DNA from: Zeus faber
Taxonomy: Eukaryota > Chordata > Actinopteri > Zeiformes > Zeidae
Direction: 5' to 3'
DNA length: 64,000 bases
Assembly (NCBI GenBank): GCA_960531495.1
Contig: OY482860.1
Span: 18,351,462 to 18,415,461, forward strand
The position numbers and the translations under genes are program-made. Positions within the stretch are counted from its first letter, which is position 1, and every line of letters starts with the position of its first letter. Below are positions 50,005-62,279 of this stretch, piece after piece. The notes below the pieces were generated by a model, which saw nothing but the letters and a program-made list of their open reading frames with translations, was not told the DNA's origin and did not search any database.

Positions 50005-50839
50005 GTTGGTTTAGAGTCAAAGATGTATTCCAATTGTAGGTTGTTAACAGAGAAAATACAATGAAGTACTATTTAAAACGAACATGTATTTATTATTATT
50101 GTTATGTTAAGTCATTACAAAGCTTCTGTTTAAAGAAACAATTGTGCAAAAATTAAGCCCTCGAAGTCAGTCACAATATTCTAAATGAAAATAATAAAGA
50201 GAAGTCTGTGAAAAAAAAACTATGGATCGGGGACAAAAAACAACAACAAAAGACAGATATTGAAATTATATCTATTAAATTAGTTGATGAGAAAGCTTTC
50301 TATATAAGCGTGGTTTTGCCATGTGTGTCAGTGTTAAGAGGCTCATTTCATCAGCATGATTCACAGTTTGGAGACTCCAGGAACAAGCAGTGTGCAGTTA
50401 TCAGTTTAACAGCAGTTCTTAAAAACAAGATCAAAAACACGATTCGGACATGGACACAAACGATGTTTACTGTTTTAAAAGAACAAATCTTTATAAGGAT
50501 ATGAAATATTCTGGTAGAATAAATGATAATGTTGCAGGAAGAGATTATATTGCAATAACAGAATTGCCAAGAAAACAAACTATGTTTAATACAACATTCC
50601 AAATAATGTATGCTGAGCCGTTTACTGGCTGCATTGGTGTAGATCACTATGTCTCGGAGTTGTATAATATAGCTATGCCAGATGATAGAGCAATTCAGAA
50701 ATCACTGTTAAATAATAATGACACATGTTCTGGTAATACATGTGCAATTATCAAGCAGGGATCGTGGTATGCAATTGCTGGTTCACATGCAAGGCACAAA
50801 ATTGGGCCACATCATTACGACTCACCCAGTAGTTCTGTA

Positions 50840-51035
50840 AAGAAAGAAGAAGAAACAGTCTTTATTTGTCACGCAACACACCACACTACAACACATGCTT
50901 GCACACACACACACACACATGCACATGCTTTGATGGTGGCCGGTGAAATGGATCCTCTGCATTTGACCCATCCTGGCTTGTCCTTCCTCCGGGGCCACAG
51001 TCAGGAGCAGTGGGAGCTCTGGAGCTCTGTAGCTC
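50840..51035 (-). mobile_element. SINE-like insertion in the Helitron copy
   Basis: On the minus strand: GACTGTGGCCCCGGAGGAAG, GGATGGGTCAAATGCAGAGG, a GT tract and GTGACAAATAAAGACTG, ending in TTCTTCTTTC. This is the tail half of a common fish SINE-like repeat. It splits the Helitron frame between IGPHHYD and LLISAILIINSVK. Confidence 0.6.
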
Positions 51036-52695
51036 TGGATCTGTTAATTTCTGCAATACTAATAATTAATTCAGTCAAAGTCAACCAATATTTAAAATCA
51101 CTTAACTACAGACAGATGTTATTGACACACAACGACAACACTGAGAAAGTCAATACTACGAACAATCCAGTAGCAGAAACATATACAGAAGACATGGATT
51201 CCACCCCACAGAATTTAGAGATACACGTGATAATTTGAGTTTTGTGCCAGCAGCTGTGCCAAAGATATGTGACAATATAAGAATTCACTCATTTAGTGTC
51301 ACTACCGGCCGTACCAATAATATTTTGGAAAATAAAGAAATACAGAGTAAAGAAAAAGAAGAAGAAGATCAAGATAAAGATATCAATAGTAAAGATACTG
51401 AAACTTAATACAGTTTGTGTCATGAAAAACCACAATAAATGATAATTCGATAACAAATTCATATTGATTACAATTGGCTAAAAACTTATGTGTTAATACT
51501 TCAAATGTCTGAAATGTCTGAAGAAGACTCTACAGAGTCTGAAAATACGAACTCTCAATTCCTTCCTTTGACGATATATCAACAAAATAAACTTTGTTTT
51601 AAATGTGACATCTGTCATTCAAATGATAATTTTAGAAGGCATAACGCTATAGTAATGAGTGACCATTGTGAAACAAAATTCATTGTGGCCGATGGTAACT
51701 AACTTCTTTGGGGCATTATCATTTGCAATGAGTGAAAATGAAGGAAATCACAGAAAAATACGACCTGGTGGTGAAACAATGTGTACAGTAATTATTTAAG
51801 ACTCGACTACTTATTTGTTTAAAATTATTTCCACTTATCACAAATTAAATATGTTGGATGTTGGGCTACTGAAGTTGAAATACAAATTGAATATACACAT
51901 TTTTTTCATGACAATTGTATTTTCCAAATTGGACCTCCTGGTCGACTATGGATGTGTTTCACATGTCACAGGAAAACTATTTCAGATAACGTTCCAGAGG
52001 AAAGTACTGTAAACAATTTGACTTAAGATCCTAGTCCACCAGAAATAAGCGACTCAGTGGAATGGCACTTAATTGCAAGGAATGTTCCATTCATGGAAAA
52101 TACTAGCTTTAACAAAAGTGAGGACAAAATGGTGTTCATGGGTCAGTCACACCTTCAAATATCACCAATGGAACAAGTGTACTTCCAAGATGTGGTGATA
52201 ATGATGTTATGCTTCGTGCCACATTGAAGAGGAAGTGAACTTACAGAGGCTATTTTAAGTATCAATATGTTCATACAGATCAGATAAAAACAGCGTTGGC
52301 GTATTTGACAATACATAACAAGTGGTATGAGGATGTAGAATTTAACAATGAATGGAATCATCCTCTTTCCAAAATTGAAGAAGATCCGAAAACCGAAAAC
52401 AACAATAATGAATCCATGTGCATTGATAATATTGAAAGTGAAGATTTAAGTTCAGAAGATGAAAACATTGCTGAAACATTAACTGATAAACAACAACATG
52501 GTATGTTTACAACCAGTCCATAGTGTACAAGAAGTATTAGAGCAGCACATTGATGACATGTTGGCGGTAGCACCAGCCGAAGGGAACAACCCTGTAAGAT
52601 TATTGGCAGATGAAAAAAAAAATGCAGCAAAATGTTTCCCAGTTCTTTTCCTGAAAGTCATTGGTACTTTTCATGATGCCCGAAAATAGCAGTTG

Positions 52696-53157
52696 ACGTT
52701 AAGCAGGTATTTAAATGCACAAATGTCTTTCCATGCCGCGATTCTTAAACAACATGAACGAGATGAGATTTACAGTAGGACGCTTTATGACGTCATCATA
52801 CTCTTTACTAGAAATGTACAGATTCCGATTGAGAATGGCCGGTCGGACCGTGTCCAGTGTGCGGTATTTGTACGATATTACCAACCATCGATTTACGTGT
52901 GTACTGTATTTATATAGCTTCTTACCTGGTAGATGTCAGAAGATCTGTTGGATTGATATTTAGTCCCTATCACTTTGCCAGATTAATGAAAAATACAATA
53001 AAAAGTAGTCCACAGAAAGTCGTCACCGCGTCAAATACAATCCACTGGAACGTGGGACTGAGTGATGCGTTCAAGATCCAGCGAGGCGTCGGTGAGAAAT
53101 AGAAGCCGTGCAATTACTCACAGAAATACCGCAACGTTGTTTTGTACTTCATGGTAG
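52696..53157. other. No gene; Helitron downstream flank
   Basis: The Helitron frame decays just past 52740. Later short frames have no recognised domain. Confidence 0.45.
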
Positions 53158-53230
53158 GGCTCGGCGATAAAACGATCCAGATCATTTTTGACGATAAAAT
53201 AATCGATAGAGTCCGTTTTCCTCTACCGAA
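53158..53230. mobile_element. hAT-like terminal fragment
   Basis: GGGCTCGGCGATAAAACGAT, then GACGATAAAATAATCGATAG, like the GGGCTGGGCGATA ends of a fish hAT family. No transposase here. Confidence 0.4.
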
Positions 53231-53479
53231 CAAAGACAACACAAACAGGGATCCCACAGAGCAGAGGAACAACCACGTGGCACGAGCAGCCAACCGTACA
53301 GCGGGAGCTCCAGTGCTTCCTCTGCTCTCCGGGTCTGAGCTGATGTGGCGGGTCTTCCTCAATCAACAACAAGAACTTGAACTTGCCCTCCTCCCAACCC
53401 TAACCCTCACATTTACTAATTATATTTATAAAATAAAATTATTTGATTATTATCGTTATGAAAAGTAATTCAAAAGTTT

Positions 53480-54060
53480 GTCTTTCTTATTGTTCCAGAT
53501 GCCGATCATTAGCCGCAAGTCGGCGTTGGCGTATTTGAGAATACATAAGTGCATACATAAGTAACACAAGTGGTATAAGGATGTAGAATTGAACACTGAA
53601 TGGAATCAACCTCTTTCCAAAATTGAAGAAGATCCAAAAACCACAAACAACAATAATGAACCGATGTGCATTGATAATATTGAAAGTGAAGATTTAAGAA
53701 GATGAAAACATTGATGAAACATTAACTGATGAACAACAACATGGTATGTTTATGGACATGTTTACAACCAGTTGATATTGTACAGGAAGTATTAGAGCAG
53801 CACATTGATGACATGTTGGCGGTAGCACCAGCCGAAGGGAACAACCCTGTACCAGTATTGGCAGGAAGCAAAATGTTTCCCACTCCTTTCCCCAAACAAC
53901 AATGGGACGTCCAAGCTCTACAAACTCACCGAAAATTGGAGAACATTGGCACGGGGAACACAGTCACTTAATGACACCACAACCTCGCGCTACTTAAATC
54001 CACGCTTCGTCTCCGGGGGGTTGTGAAAATTAAAACTTGCGCTACATTGCACAGAATCAC
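53480..54060 (+). mobile_element. Helitron/PIF1-like element remnant, copy 3
   Basis: Nearly identical to copy 1 from TTATTGTTCCAGATGCCGAT (53487) through [20 protein letters not shown] to GCAAAATGTTTCCCACTCCT. It then continues into a shared 3' flank (ACTCACCGAAAATTGGAG, GCTACATTGCACAG). It shares the GATTTAAGAAGATGAAAACA deletion with copy 1, unlike copy 2. No LTR insertion here. Confidence 0.7.
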
Positions 54061-54470
54061 GTCCAAGCTTGGAGCCTGTGTATCGCTGCCTGCGGCGGCC
54101 ATCTTGCCTGCTGGGAAAGGACCAGCCCCGAAGAAGACGGCTGCACGACTTACCGAAGCGAGCGCTGCGGAGGAATCCGTTCGGTTCAAACCTCAAAGGT
54201 GGACATTTCATAACAATCCCTTTGGAAGATGAAGGGTTCCGCGTTCATTTTGCGTTTATTTTTTTAAACAGCAAGTTATTTTTCAGTCACCTTTTCGGTA
54301 ATGTTACAGTACGCGTTGAATCGCGTTGTTGCCATTCGTCCCAGCCCTTTCAGGTGTTTTAGTTTGGCCCTGCTGTTTGGTCCTCTTCCAACCCTTTTTA
54401 AGTTATTTTAAGTTCTAACTTTTTATTTATTTTGTTGTAATTTGTAGTGTAAGTATATATAGACATATAT

Positions 54471-54501
<31 letters not shown>

Positions 54502-54717
54502 TATATACACATACAGTAGATTAACAGTAAATAAGTCACTCATTTATGCATTTTTCTTTTATTTCAGCCTGGAAAGGACAGATTAGGTGACATGGATTAC
54601 ACATAGTGGGATCGATATATATATTTTTTAAAATTTAGCTATTTAGCTAATAACAGTGATTTAGACGGACCAGCCTTTCTTTTATTGTTTTGGGTTTATA
54701 ATGATAAGCAAAGTGAT
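54061..54717. other. No gene seen
   Basis: CpG-rich to about 54240, then A/T-rich with ATAC/AC repeats at 54470-54512. No exon recognised. Confidence 0.5.

Positions 54718-54808
<91 letters not shown>
54718..54808. repeat. (AC)n microsatellite
   Basis: About 90 bp of pure AC. Confidence 0.97.
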
Positions 54809-54813
<5 letters not shown>

Positions 54814-55503
54814 CTTACCTCGGTTACCTCGGCGGGTGACTGAGGCGCAGGGGTAAGCACTTCCAGGTATAACGAACTGAAGTCTATTTGCTAAAATTGT
54901 GAGGGGGGGGAAAGGTCCGTTGGCATCAGCAGCCTTCCTGTCTCCTGCTGGCCTTGTCCTCCAGGTGACACACAAAATACAACGATTAGGTTCAGCGTCA
55001 ACAAGCCACTCACCAACGTTGTTTCCTCATACGCCTCGAGGTTAAATTCAACCCTTTCCACAGCGGCTGAGGCCCACCACACACTCCGACACAACCGCTG
55101 ACTCTGGATGCCTTCTCCTCTCGCGACGGGTGAGTCCTCTCTCCCTTTGTAGGCTGGCCCCTTGAGCGCCGATCCGGCCCAGCTTGGATCCTCCACGTTT
55201 CCAGCCCCACGACGGTGGATATACCTGTTGTCCACAATGATCCGCAGCTGGAAGCCTTTCCTAGCTGGGTGCCGCCCTCTTCTATGGCTCCCTCCAGTGG
55301 TTTGACCCGAGGGGACGGGACACCCCCCCCCCACACACATGCACACACAGCACCTACAGACACTTTAGAAAAAATGATTTACTGCATTCAGCACACAATC
55401 CAATCCCTTCAACCAAAGCAAAGTGTTGCCAACATACAACATGGCAAGATAACTTCATCTATGGCATATAAGTCTTTATTACCCAACCCAAAATCAATTT
55501 AAC

Positions 55504-55505
<2 letters not shown>
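54809..55505. other. Unassigned GC-rich segment
   Basis: CpG-containing sequence to about 55340 has overlapping 117-151-codon frames on the minus strand. Their composition is plausible for a decayed mobile element, but no motif is recognised. I do not call a gene. Confidence 0.35.
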
Positions 55506-55557
<52 letters not shown>

Positions 55558-55586
55558 CAGACACACACACGCACACACACACACAG
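55506..55586. repeat. (CA)n microsatellite
   Basis: About 80 bp of CA with CG and AG interruptions. Confidence 0.97.
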
Positions 55587-55668
55587 CCCCAGGTGTAGAA
55601 CATGTTGAGTTTTGATGCTCCTTTTAATCACTGACCATGATGGTCCCAGCTGTCTGTAGAGGCCCTCT

Positions 55669-55669
<1 letters not shown>

Positions 55670-55714
<45 letters not shown>
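55670..55714. repeat. (CA)n microsatellite
   Basis: About 45 bp of CA, 85 bp beyond the previous tract. Confidence 0.97.
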
Positions 55715-55716
<2 letters not shown>

Positions 55717-57222
55717 TCTCTCATCCAAGTATCCTGTCGAATGTGAGCATTTGCTTTTTATTCTTTTTTTGTACGTTTTACAACCCTACTTTTCCTTTAC
55801 GTGGTTGTTTGCATATCCGTTATATAAAGTGTCATTTAATTGCACTGCACTTAATTTCACAAAGAAAAGTACCCACAACAAAGAGGTTGGATTTGATGAT
55901 CTATAATTTATTTCCAACATACAGGGTTCAGGTTTCTAGGCTAAAATAGCTTCAGAGTACATGATACAAAAACCAGAGCACATCAAACTGAGGTTTTCCT
56001 ACAAAAATACATCAAAGTACATTTTTGTGTGGATTTATATTGTACATGATGTGCTTTACAGGCTATACGCTCATAATAAACAGAAGGTTAAATCATTACA
56101 GAAGATATGGTTTTTATCTCTTCGCTGAGAGAGATGTGATCTTGAACAGGTGTAATATGTTATGCGTTTAAATTGTATTTATATGTACCGACACACAGTA
56201 GATGTAAGCAAAAAAATCTATAAATGAAAGTATAAATGATAATAAAAAACATGGGCTTGGGAGCAACTTCTTCCAAATGTAGGTCCCCTGACAGGGATTC
56301 ATACTATTCCAAATTGAATGTTTCCCGCGCAAACATATAAAACCCAGGTTTTTATTCAAAAACGTAAGCGAAATACGATTCTGCTATTATCAAGTACACA
56401 AGCCGAACCAGCGCCAGAAATAGAGCTTGCCCTCGTTGACTATCAAGTTCCTTGTCTCCTCTTTCTGACTATGGTGTGAACGGGGAACACACTCTTCCAT
56501 GAGATCACATCCACATCTATTCTGCTTAGCATCTCTAGTCACCTAGTAACCGTCACCTGAAAGGATTTCAGGAAAAACTCCAACTGCCAAATGTTTTGTT
56601 TTCCCGGATTAAATTCTTCTATGCGGACTTCCCCCCAGAAATCCCTCGAGTAGCAAGTTCGCTACAGTTTTGTATTTGCAGAACTAAGCCACCACGTGCG
56701 TTTGTTTTGTTCAAAATCTGATCCCAGGCTGGGAGCTTTCTTGCGTGCTCGCGGCGGATCCTGTCCTCGCCTCCTCACGCTTCCAGACATAGTTAAAATT
56801 TGTGCACGTGCCTTGCAAATAAACAGTTCGTTTACAATGCAAAATAGGGGGCAACCACTGATTTTCTGCCAAGTGAAGCGAGCCCAGCTGTGCATCCCAA
56901 CGCCGCTTCCACTGGCGGTACACCTGAGGCTCATTTTGACTGGGATTTCAACTGATGAAGATAATTACACAGCGCTTCTATTCTGATGGAGTGCTCCGAG
57001 TGTTTACGCAGGGGTAATGAGGTCGCACGAGATTGACTTTGAGAAATCCAGGTCCCAGACTCGTCCTGATCCACTCTTACTCATTGCGTCCTGCACTTAA
57101 TCCTTTTTTACACAAAGGAAGGTACGCGGACTTCCTGCTTCCCTCAAATGAATAAGCACAGGATGACACTTTATTGGTATGTGAAAATGTCCTCCAAAGT
57201 ACCATTGTATGTATATGTGTAT
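55715..57222 (-). other. Downstream flank / possible 3' UTR of the ZNF804-family gene
   Basis: No coding signal. On the minus strand AATAAA occurs at 57175-57170, about 48 nt past the stop codon, and again at about 56357-56352 and 55910-55905. The first would give a very short 3' UTR, so later signals may be the ones used. A 96-codon frame at 56696-56986 has no recognised domain. Confidence 0.4.
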
Positions 57223-60200
57223 TTAGAACAACAACTGCAAAGGCATTACCACAGGGTGGGGCTGAGTGTAGAGCGCCGAGTGGTGACCGTGGATAGGGTG
57301 AAAGCTTGTCGCTATGGGAAACGCACCAGGGGCGTCCAGGAGAGGGTGAAGCTGGGGGGATGGATAGAAGGGAGGAGGCACCTGAGGAGGAGCGGGTGAG
57401 AGGGTGATGGGAGTGAGGTGGTGGGAGAGGGAGGGCAGGAGGTGGGGGTAGGCGGGCGGAGGGATCGGCGACACAGGGGGAAGCAACGAGAGGTGGTGTC
57501 GGATGACCGTGCGCTGGATGGAGAAGGAAGAGGAGGACAGAGGTGAGGGCAGGAGCAGGGGAGGGTGGAGGGGGAGGCAGTGGGATGCCAGGACGGCGGG
57601 GGCGGCGCGAGGCCTCTTCTCCGGGTGGGGGTGGCTGAAGCTCAGTCGCCGCAGGTTTTCCGTCTCCCTCGCCTTCCTTCTCTCTAGCTCTCTCTCCCAC
57701 TCCTTTACCCTTTCTTTCTCTCGCTCGGCGGCCCTGCGTCTGTCTGCCTCTTTTTCTTCCAGCCCTTTCTCCTTCTCCCGCTCGTTCTCCACATTCTGCG
57801 CTTCGTTCCGCACTCCCGTCGGTGGAGCTTCCCTCCCACTGTGTGCAGCTCCAAAGTCATCTCCGACACTGACATCACTGAGGATTCCACCGCAAAGATC
57901 AATGGCGGGATCAAACCTGACAGAGACATTACTATCAATAAAACTGTCATCCTGCACACTGCAAGTATCGTCATTTGTATTGCAGGACCTATTACAGTGA
58001 CTACCGTCAGTACTATTACGGTTGCAATCCATCACATGAATGGAAAGGTCACTGTTGTGTTGAAAGGGACGAGGAGATTTTATTGTATGATGTTGATTGC
58101 GGACCTGAGGTTCGCCGCCCCTGCTGCTTGCGTCCGAACAACCGTCGTTAGGAATGCGAATCTCAGCGGCTTCAGAATTACTGGTGCAATCAGTAGTTTT
58201 TATTCCTGCCCCAGCATTCAATTTGATCTCATTTCTCGTGCCGTTGTTTCTACAATGGCCATTGTTGGTGGTGATTTCATTGCAGCTGTCATGAAAAAGC
58301 TTCTTAGCGCTGCAGTCCTTTTCCTGGTCTGCCGTCAAAGCGGAACCAGACAGACAATGGCCATCAGACTTGTCAATGTCATGAGTAATAATGCAGTCCT
58401 TAGCAGTAATGTCATTAATGTCACCCCTGGTACCTGCGTTACTACAGGGATGAGGACAGGGGTCCTTAAGGTCATCACCCTCAGTAGCTTTGTCATTAGA
58501 GTCACAGTCTTCATTATGTTTAATATCAATGTTACCTTGGCCCGAGTCAGCAGAATTGTCACAAGTCTCACAGGCATGACAGTCTAACTTGACTTTGTCA
58601 CTCTTGCTTTTAGAGTTAGTGTAGAGAGTGATTTTTTGGCTATTTTCATCTGCAGTTTCATCTGCAACACTGCAGAGCGAAGAGGACTCAGCCACATTGA
58701 TGTCAGTATGCTCCTTCACTACTTTGTTCTCCAAAATATGATTGATCCCAAGTTCTGAATCCTCACTCGCTCTCAGCCCCATTTTCCATCTCTTCTTACA
58801 TGTTTCCCCACCCTCTTGTAACAATCGCTTTCTTTTTCCAGTTGTCATTTCCTCTTTTGGCATAATTTCTCGTAATAATACAGAGCTGTTTCGGGCCGGG
58901 TCTGTGGGTGTAGGTCCATTCCTTGGTTCCTTTTCTTGCTTCTGCAAAGAGCAGCATGGGGTGCAGCTTAATGCTGGATTGCTGTGTCCTACAGGCATTG
59001 ATAATTTCCGGAGGCTTGCTTCTTCCCTAAAGAGTTCAGGTACATGGCTTATCACCGGGTCACATGCTGTTCCTTTATAAGGTGTTGGAATTACATAAAT
59101 CTCAGGATCACATGTTGTTTCTCTACAGGGAGAAGGGACAACACTAATCGTTAGGTTGCACGCCATTTCCCTCGCCTCTTGAACCGAACTGGCCCTAATC
59201 TCTCTCTCTTTCATATTCTTTGGCTCCTTATCTTTCTCTTCCTTTCTCTGCCCCCCCTTAAATCCCTTTGGTGTATCTCTGTGTGTCTTTGTCGATCTGC
59301 TGTCGTCCTGGCCGGGATCAGGTATGATTGCAGGGCAGCGTGGCATCTCTAGAACAGGCCTGGAGACAGCGCCGCATGCGGTACCCCTGCAGTGCAGCGT
59401 TCTGAGCCCCCGGCCCCACACGGAGGTTGATTGCTGGGAGTGACGCTGGCTGGTACCTCTGTTCACCTGCAGACACAGCTGGTTACAGCGATTACACCCA
59501 TTCACAAGAAGATTACTTAATTGCTGTCTCTCCTCATCATTTCTGCCTGCCCCCTCGCTTTCCATCTGCCTTCCACCCATCCTTCTCCTCTCTCCCCTCA
59601 ACTGTCCTTCCTCCCCAACTACCAGACAATTCACAGGAAGATTACTTAATTGGTACTTTTCGCCCCTCTCCTCATCCGGTCCTTCCTCTTGTTCCCCTTC
59701 AAACGGCCAATTCACAGGAGCGGTGCTTAAAAGCATTGTTGGCCTCTGTCTGTCCTTTCTGTTTTTCTCCTCACCTCTCTTTCTTCTTCCCCTCCGCCTC
59801 ATACCTCGCCTCACACCTCCCCTCTTCCTTCTCTTCTTCTTCTTCCTCCTCCTCTCTGTCCTTTGAAGGCTGCTCGAAAGCACCTGTGCAACCCGCTGTT
59901 CTTTAGTGGAGGTCAAAGGTTTCAGAAGTCCCTTGTTGCGGCAGCGGAAGCATTCAGGAACAGCATCACTATGACTACAATCAAGACCAAGCTCAATGGA
60001 GCAACTTGTCACCTCCTCTACTGATTCCTGTCCATCCGTTTCTTTCTTTTCCTCTCTCCCATCCTTCTTCATGCCTTTCTGACACTCTTGATTCTCTTTT
60101 TGGGACTTTTCAACTGTGACTTTTTCTTCCTTGTTCTCTCTGTCTCTTTCCATACATCCTTTCTTGCTTCCCTCCTTCTGTTTCTCCTCACCATCCCTGG

Positions 60201-61547
60201 CCCTGTTGTGAGCTCTGAAGTCATAAGACAGAGGGTTCACACTAAAGGAGATGGACGGCACAGTCTTGGTATAGCTGACCATCTCTGTCGGCCAAAGGAG
60301 AACCCTGGTGCAGTCTCGATTCGCTACCTGACAGAATGGCTCTTTAGGGCGACCTGGTATCAAACCAGTTGACTCTTTTGCACAATTTGCCATAGAAGAG
60401 TTTGATTCTATCTGCTGATTATTATGAGAGGGCATCGGTTTGCTAGACAGAGTACTAATGCCGCTGAACGATTGTTGTTGTTGATTTGAAAAAGCAGGTA
60501 GCTGTTCTTTGGACAGTGTCTTCCCGGTGGTCTGTGCGGTATGTGGGCCTATGCATTTCTGCTTGTTATCCAAACAGCCTTTGGTTCCTAAAACACTGTT
60601 GCTGTTGGAAGTCTCATCTTTATTTACCTTATTTGAATCAACAGGGGTTCCAGTCCTTTGGTCACACCCCTTAAGGGCTCCAACCCCATTATTATTATCT
60701 AAGGAGAGGCTGGCTACATTCCCATTGTTCATACAAACAGTGACTTCATTTCCACTACCATTAGTACACAAAGAAACCTGGGCCCCAGTCCCATTTTTAC
60801 TGGCATCCTGCAGTGTTCCAGTCTGACTGTCTGTGGAAGTGTTGGCTTCTATCACACTCCCCCTGAAAAGTGAGTTTTGGACTCCAATTTCATGGACCAC
60901 ACTGCCTTGAGTTCCAACACTATCCCAGCGATTGGAACCAGCAGTATGTGGGGCTGGAGGCACTGGGGATACTGAGGACACTGGCGATGTGTGTTGTTCA
61001 GTCATTTTGATCCCCAGCTCTCTGGTTCTTTCTGGAGGCATTGCCATCGCAACCTCCTGTTTGCCAGATAAGTCAGAGCCTTGCCCAGCCTGAATAAACA
61101 CAGCGGCTGATTGATGGAGCAGGAGACAGCTCTTTTTGGGGAGAGAGAAAGACACAGGACGGGCTCTCCTGGGAACACATGGGGAGGCTGAGATGCATGC
61201 TACACCTGGCCTGCACACCAGGTCGCCATTGCTAGATTGACCTTCGATGATGCTGTCACTTTTGTTTGGATTATGGGTGTTGATGTTGTTCACAATGCTG
61301 TTTTTCAGAATGTTGTCATCGATCGTGGTACTGTTTAAGGGAGCATTGCTGGGGTCATTTTGGGTTGTCATTAGGGTCTTTTTGAGGCTCCTTGTTTTAA
61401 TTGTGGTGTCCGTACTGTTGTTGTCATTATATGTCGTAATGCCGGTTCCAGTCAGGTGTGTATTGTCCCAATGGGTCTTGTTTATAAGGCTGGCTTCCAG
61501 TGAAGGGTTCAAGGTGAGGAATGGCTGCATCAACTGGCTCTGGGGAT
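57223..61547 (-). CDS. znf804a: ZNF804-family zinc finger protein, large terminal coding exon
   Basis: About 1,440 codons, open throughout, ending at a stop at 57223-57225. Human ZNF804A and B are about 1,200 and 1,350 residues, so this is a long member. Family marks: WPTEMVSYTKTVPSISFSVN followed by NPLSYDF (about 60220-60310), and the C-terminal tail with IQRTVIRHH, HLTPITLS and the final PHPVVMPLQLLF (57226-57520), matching the ZNF804 end in order. A very basic stretch (ERRRKKKKRRKRGG..., 59760-59880) is a likely nuclear signal. Glu/Arg-rich sequence (about 57640-57800) predicts a coiled coil. A short motif recurs as LSTAPVN, LSNLPVN and LSNLLVN (59480-59730). The exon starts at 61547, after TCTCTCCTCCGTTCAG; the 68 codons open upstream are intron. 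The protein is thought to be nuclear and to bind RNA or regulators of expression; the finger itself is encoded outside the window. A versus B paralog is not settled. Confidence 0.88.
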
Positions 61548-62151
61548 CTGAACGGAGGAGAGAGAAGAGTAGATTAGAGCATCTGGCACTGGCAAACATT
61601 GACATGCATTGCTGTAATGTGATTATCTCCCCACCGTGGTTAAAGGAATGGGGGAGGAAAGGAGAATTTCTCTGACTGAAGAATTCACGAAATATAAGTT
61701 CCACAATTTGAGAGGAATACATTTCTAAATATTTGTGACACCGCCACACCATTTAACATGATTATGGACATAAATTGCATGTAGAGAACATAGGCATAGC
61801 GTGAAATATTGGGCACATGTAGCCTAGAGTCCTGTTAGGGTTGGAAAATATTTGTTTTTCATCAAAACAGCATGTGCCTGAAAAGTTCTTAATAATATCT
61901 CTCCCCATGCAACCGTTTATGAAAGAGATTTCATAACACAGTTTTAGTTTTACTCTACAATTATTACACTAGTTTTCCAAGTGACCTACAGTGTACAATT
62001 TCAAAAAGCTGATTCATTGCAAAAAACAGCCAAGTATAACTCAAGGATCAATCATTTTCCTTGTTTTTGGCTGTGCTGTATCATTTTGTGTTGCGATGCA
62101 AGGAGCAAACATATTATAGGAAATAGGCCAATTATATGAAAAGTTTCCTAC
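61548..62151 (-). other. Intron between the two last coding exons
   Basis: 604 bp. The donor is GTAGGA (weak) at 62151-62146; the acceptor is a long pyrimidine tract ending in CAG at 61550-61548. Reading through the donor meets a stop within five codons (AGTAGGAAACTTTTCATATAA), so splicing is needed to join the exons. Confidence 0.7.
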
Positions 62152-62279
62152 TGTTTTCCAAAGAAGAGGTGCTGTTGGCGCTGAAGTCTGCCCAGGAAGG
62201 AGCCAAGTGTGGTCGGCTCTGATTCGCAGGATCAACAGCCACGGTGGTGGAGCGGAACATTGGACCGCTACCTGGAGCG
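62152..62279 (-). CDS. znf804a: ZNF804-family gene, penultimate coding exon
   Basis: 128 bp. After a long C/T tract ending CACCCCAG the exon reads (F)APGSGPMFRSTTVAVD, then SWADFSANSTSSLEN. The APGSGPMF(K/R).TTV block follows the finger linker directly in ZNF804A and GPATCH8 and is more like those than the diverged ZNF804B version. It starts with the last base of a codon split with the upstream exon (TT|C). It ends with one base (A|AT) that keeps frame with the terminal exon. In mammals this block is, to my knowledge, part of the large last exon, so here an additional intron splits it. Confidence 0.85.

Larger units (their letters stand above)
49341..52695 (+). mobile_element. Helitron/PIF1-like element, longest copy (pseudogene with OTU and second protease-like domain)
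   Basis: Frames in order: VLRGSFHQHDSQFGDSRNKQ followed by CAVISL (50330-50415), which resembles the RGS.HQ...FG...G.QC cysteine-protease-like domain seen in many fish PIF1/Helitron proteins. Then GRDYIAITELPRKQTMFNT and AIIKQGSWYAIAGSHARHK. Next is an OTU domain: FIVADGN at 51683-51703, a frameshift where the catalytic Cys should be, FFGALSFAMSENEGNHRKIR, and IKYVGCWATEVEIQI at 51845-51890. Then WMCFTCHRKTISDNVPEES and DPSPPEISD, WHLIARNVPFM (a DUF6570-like stretch), LAYLTIHNKWYEDVEFNNEW (52297-52350), and [22 protein letters not shown] plus TFHDARKQQLTLSRYLNAQM, the start of the Helitron-like N domain. The Rep and helicase regions are absent. Stops, frameshifts and two insertions make it inactive. 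Confidence 0.7.

Noticed and set aside
53142-53468. 108-codon open frame
   Set aside because: Begins in a hAT-like end and has no recognised domain.
54891-55363. Overlapping 117- and 151-codon minus-strand frames
   Set aside because: GC-rich region where long chance frames are expected; no motif, no splice structure.
57503-58587. Plus-strand open frames of 165 and 248 codons
   Set aside because: They are antisense shadows of the ZNF804-family terminal exon, which has the conserved motifs and splice sites.
61548-61752. Upstream 68 codons of the long minus-strand frame, starting with Met
   Set aside because: A strong acceptor at 61550-61548 and phase match with 62152-62279 place the exon start at 61547; the upstream part is intron.
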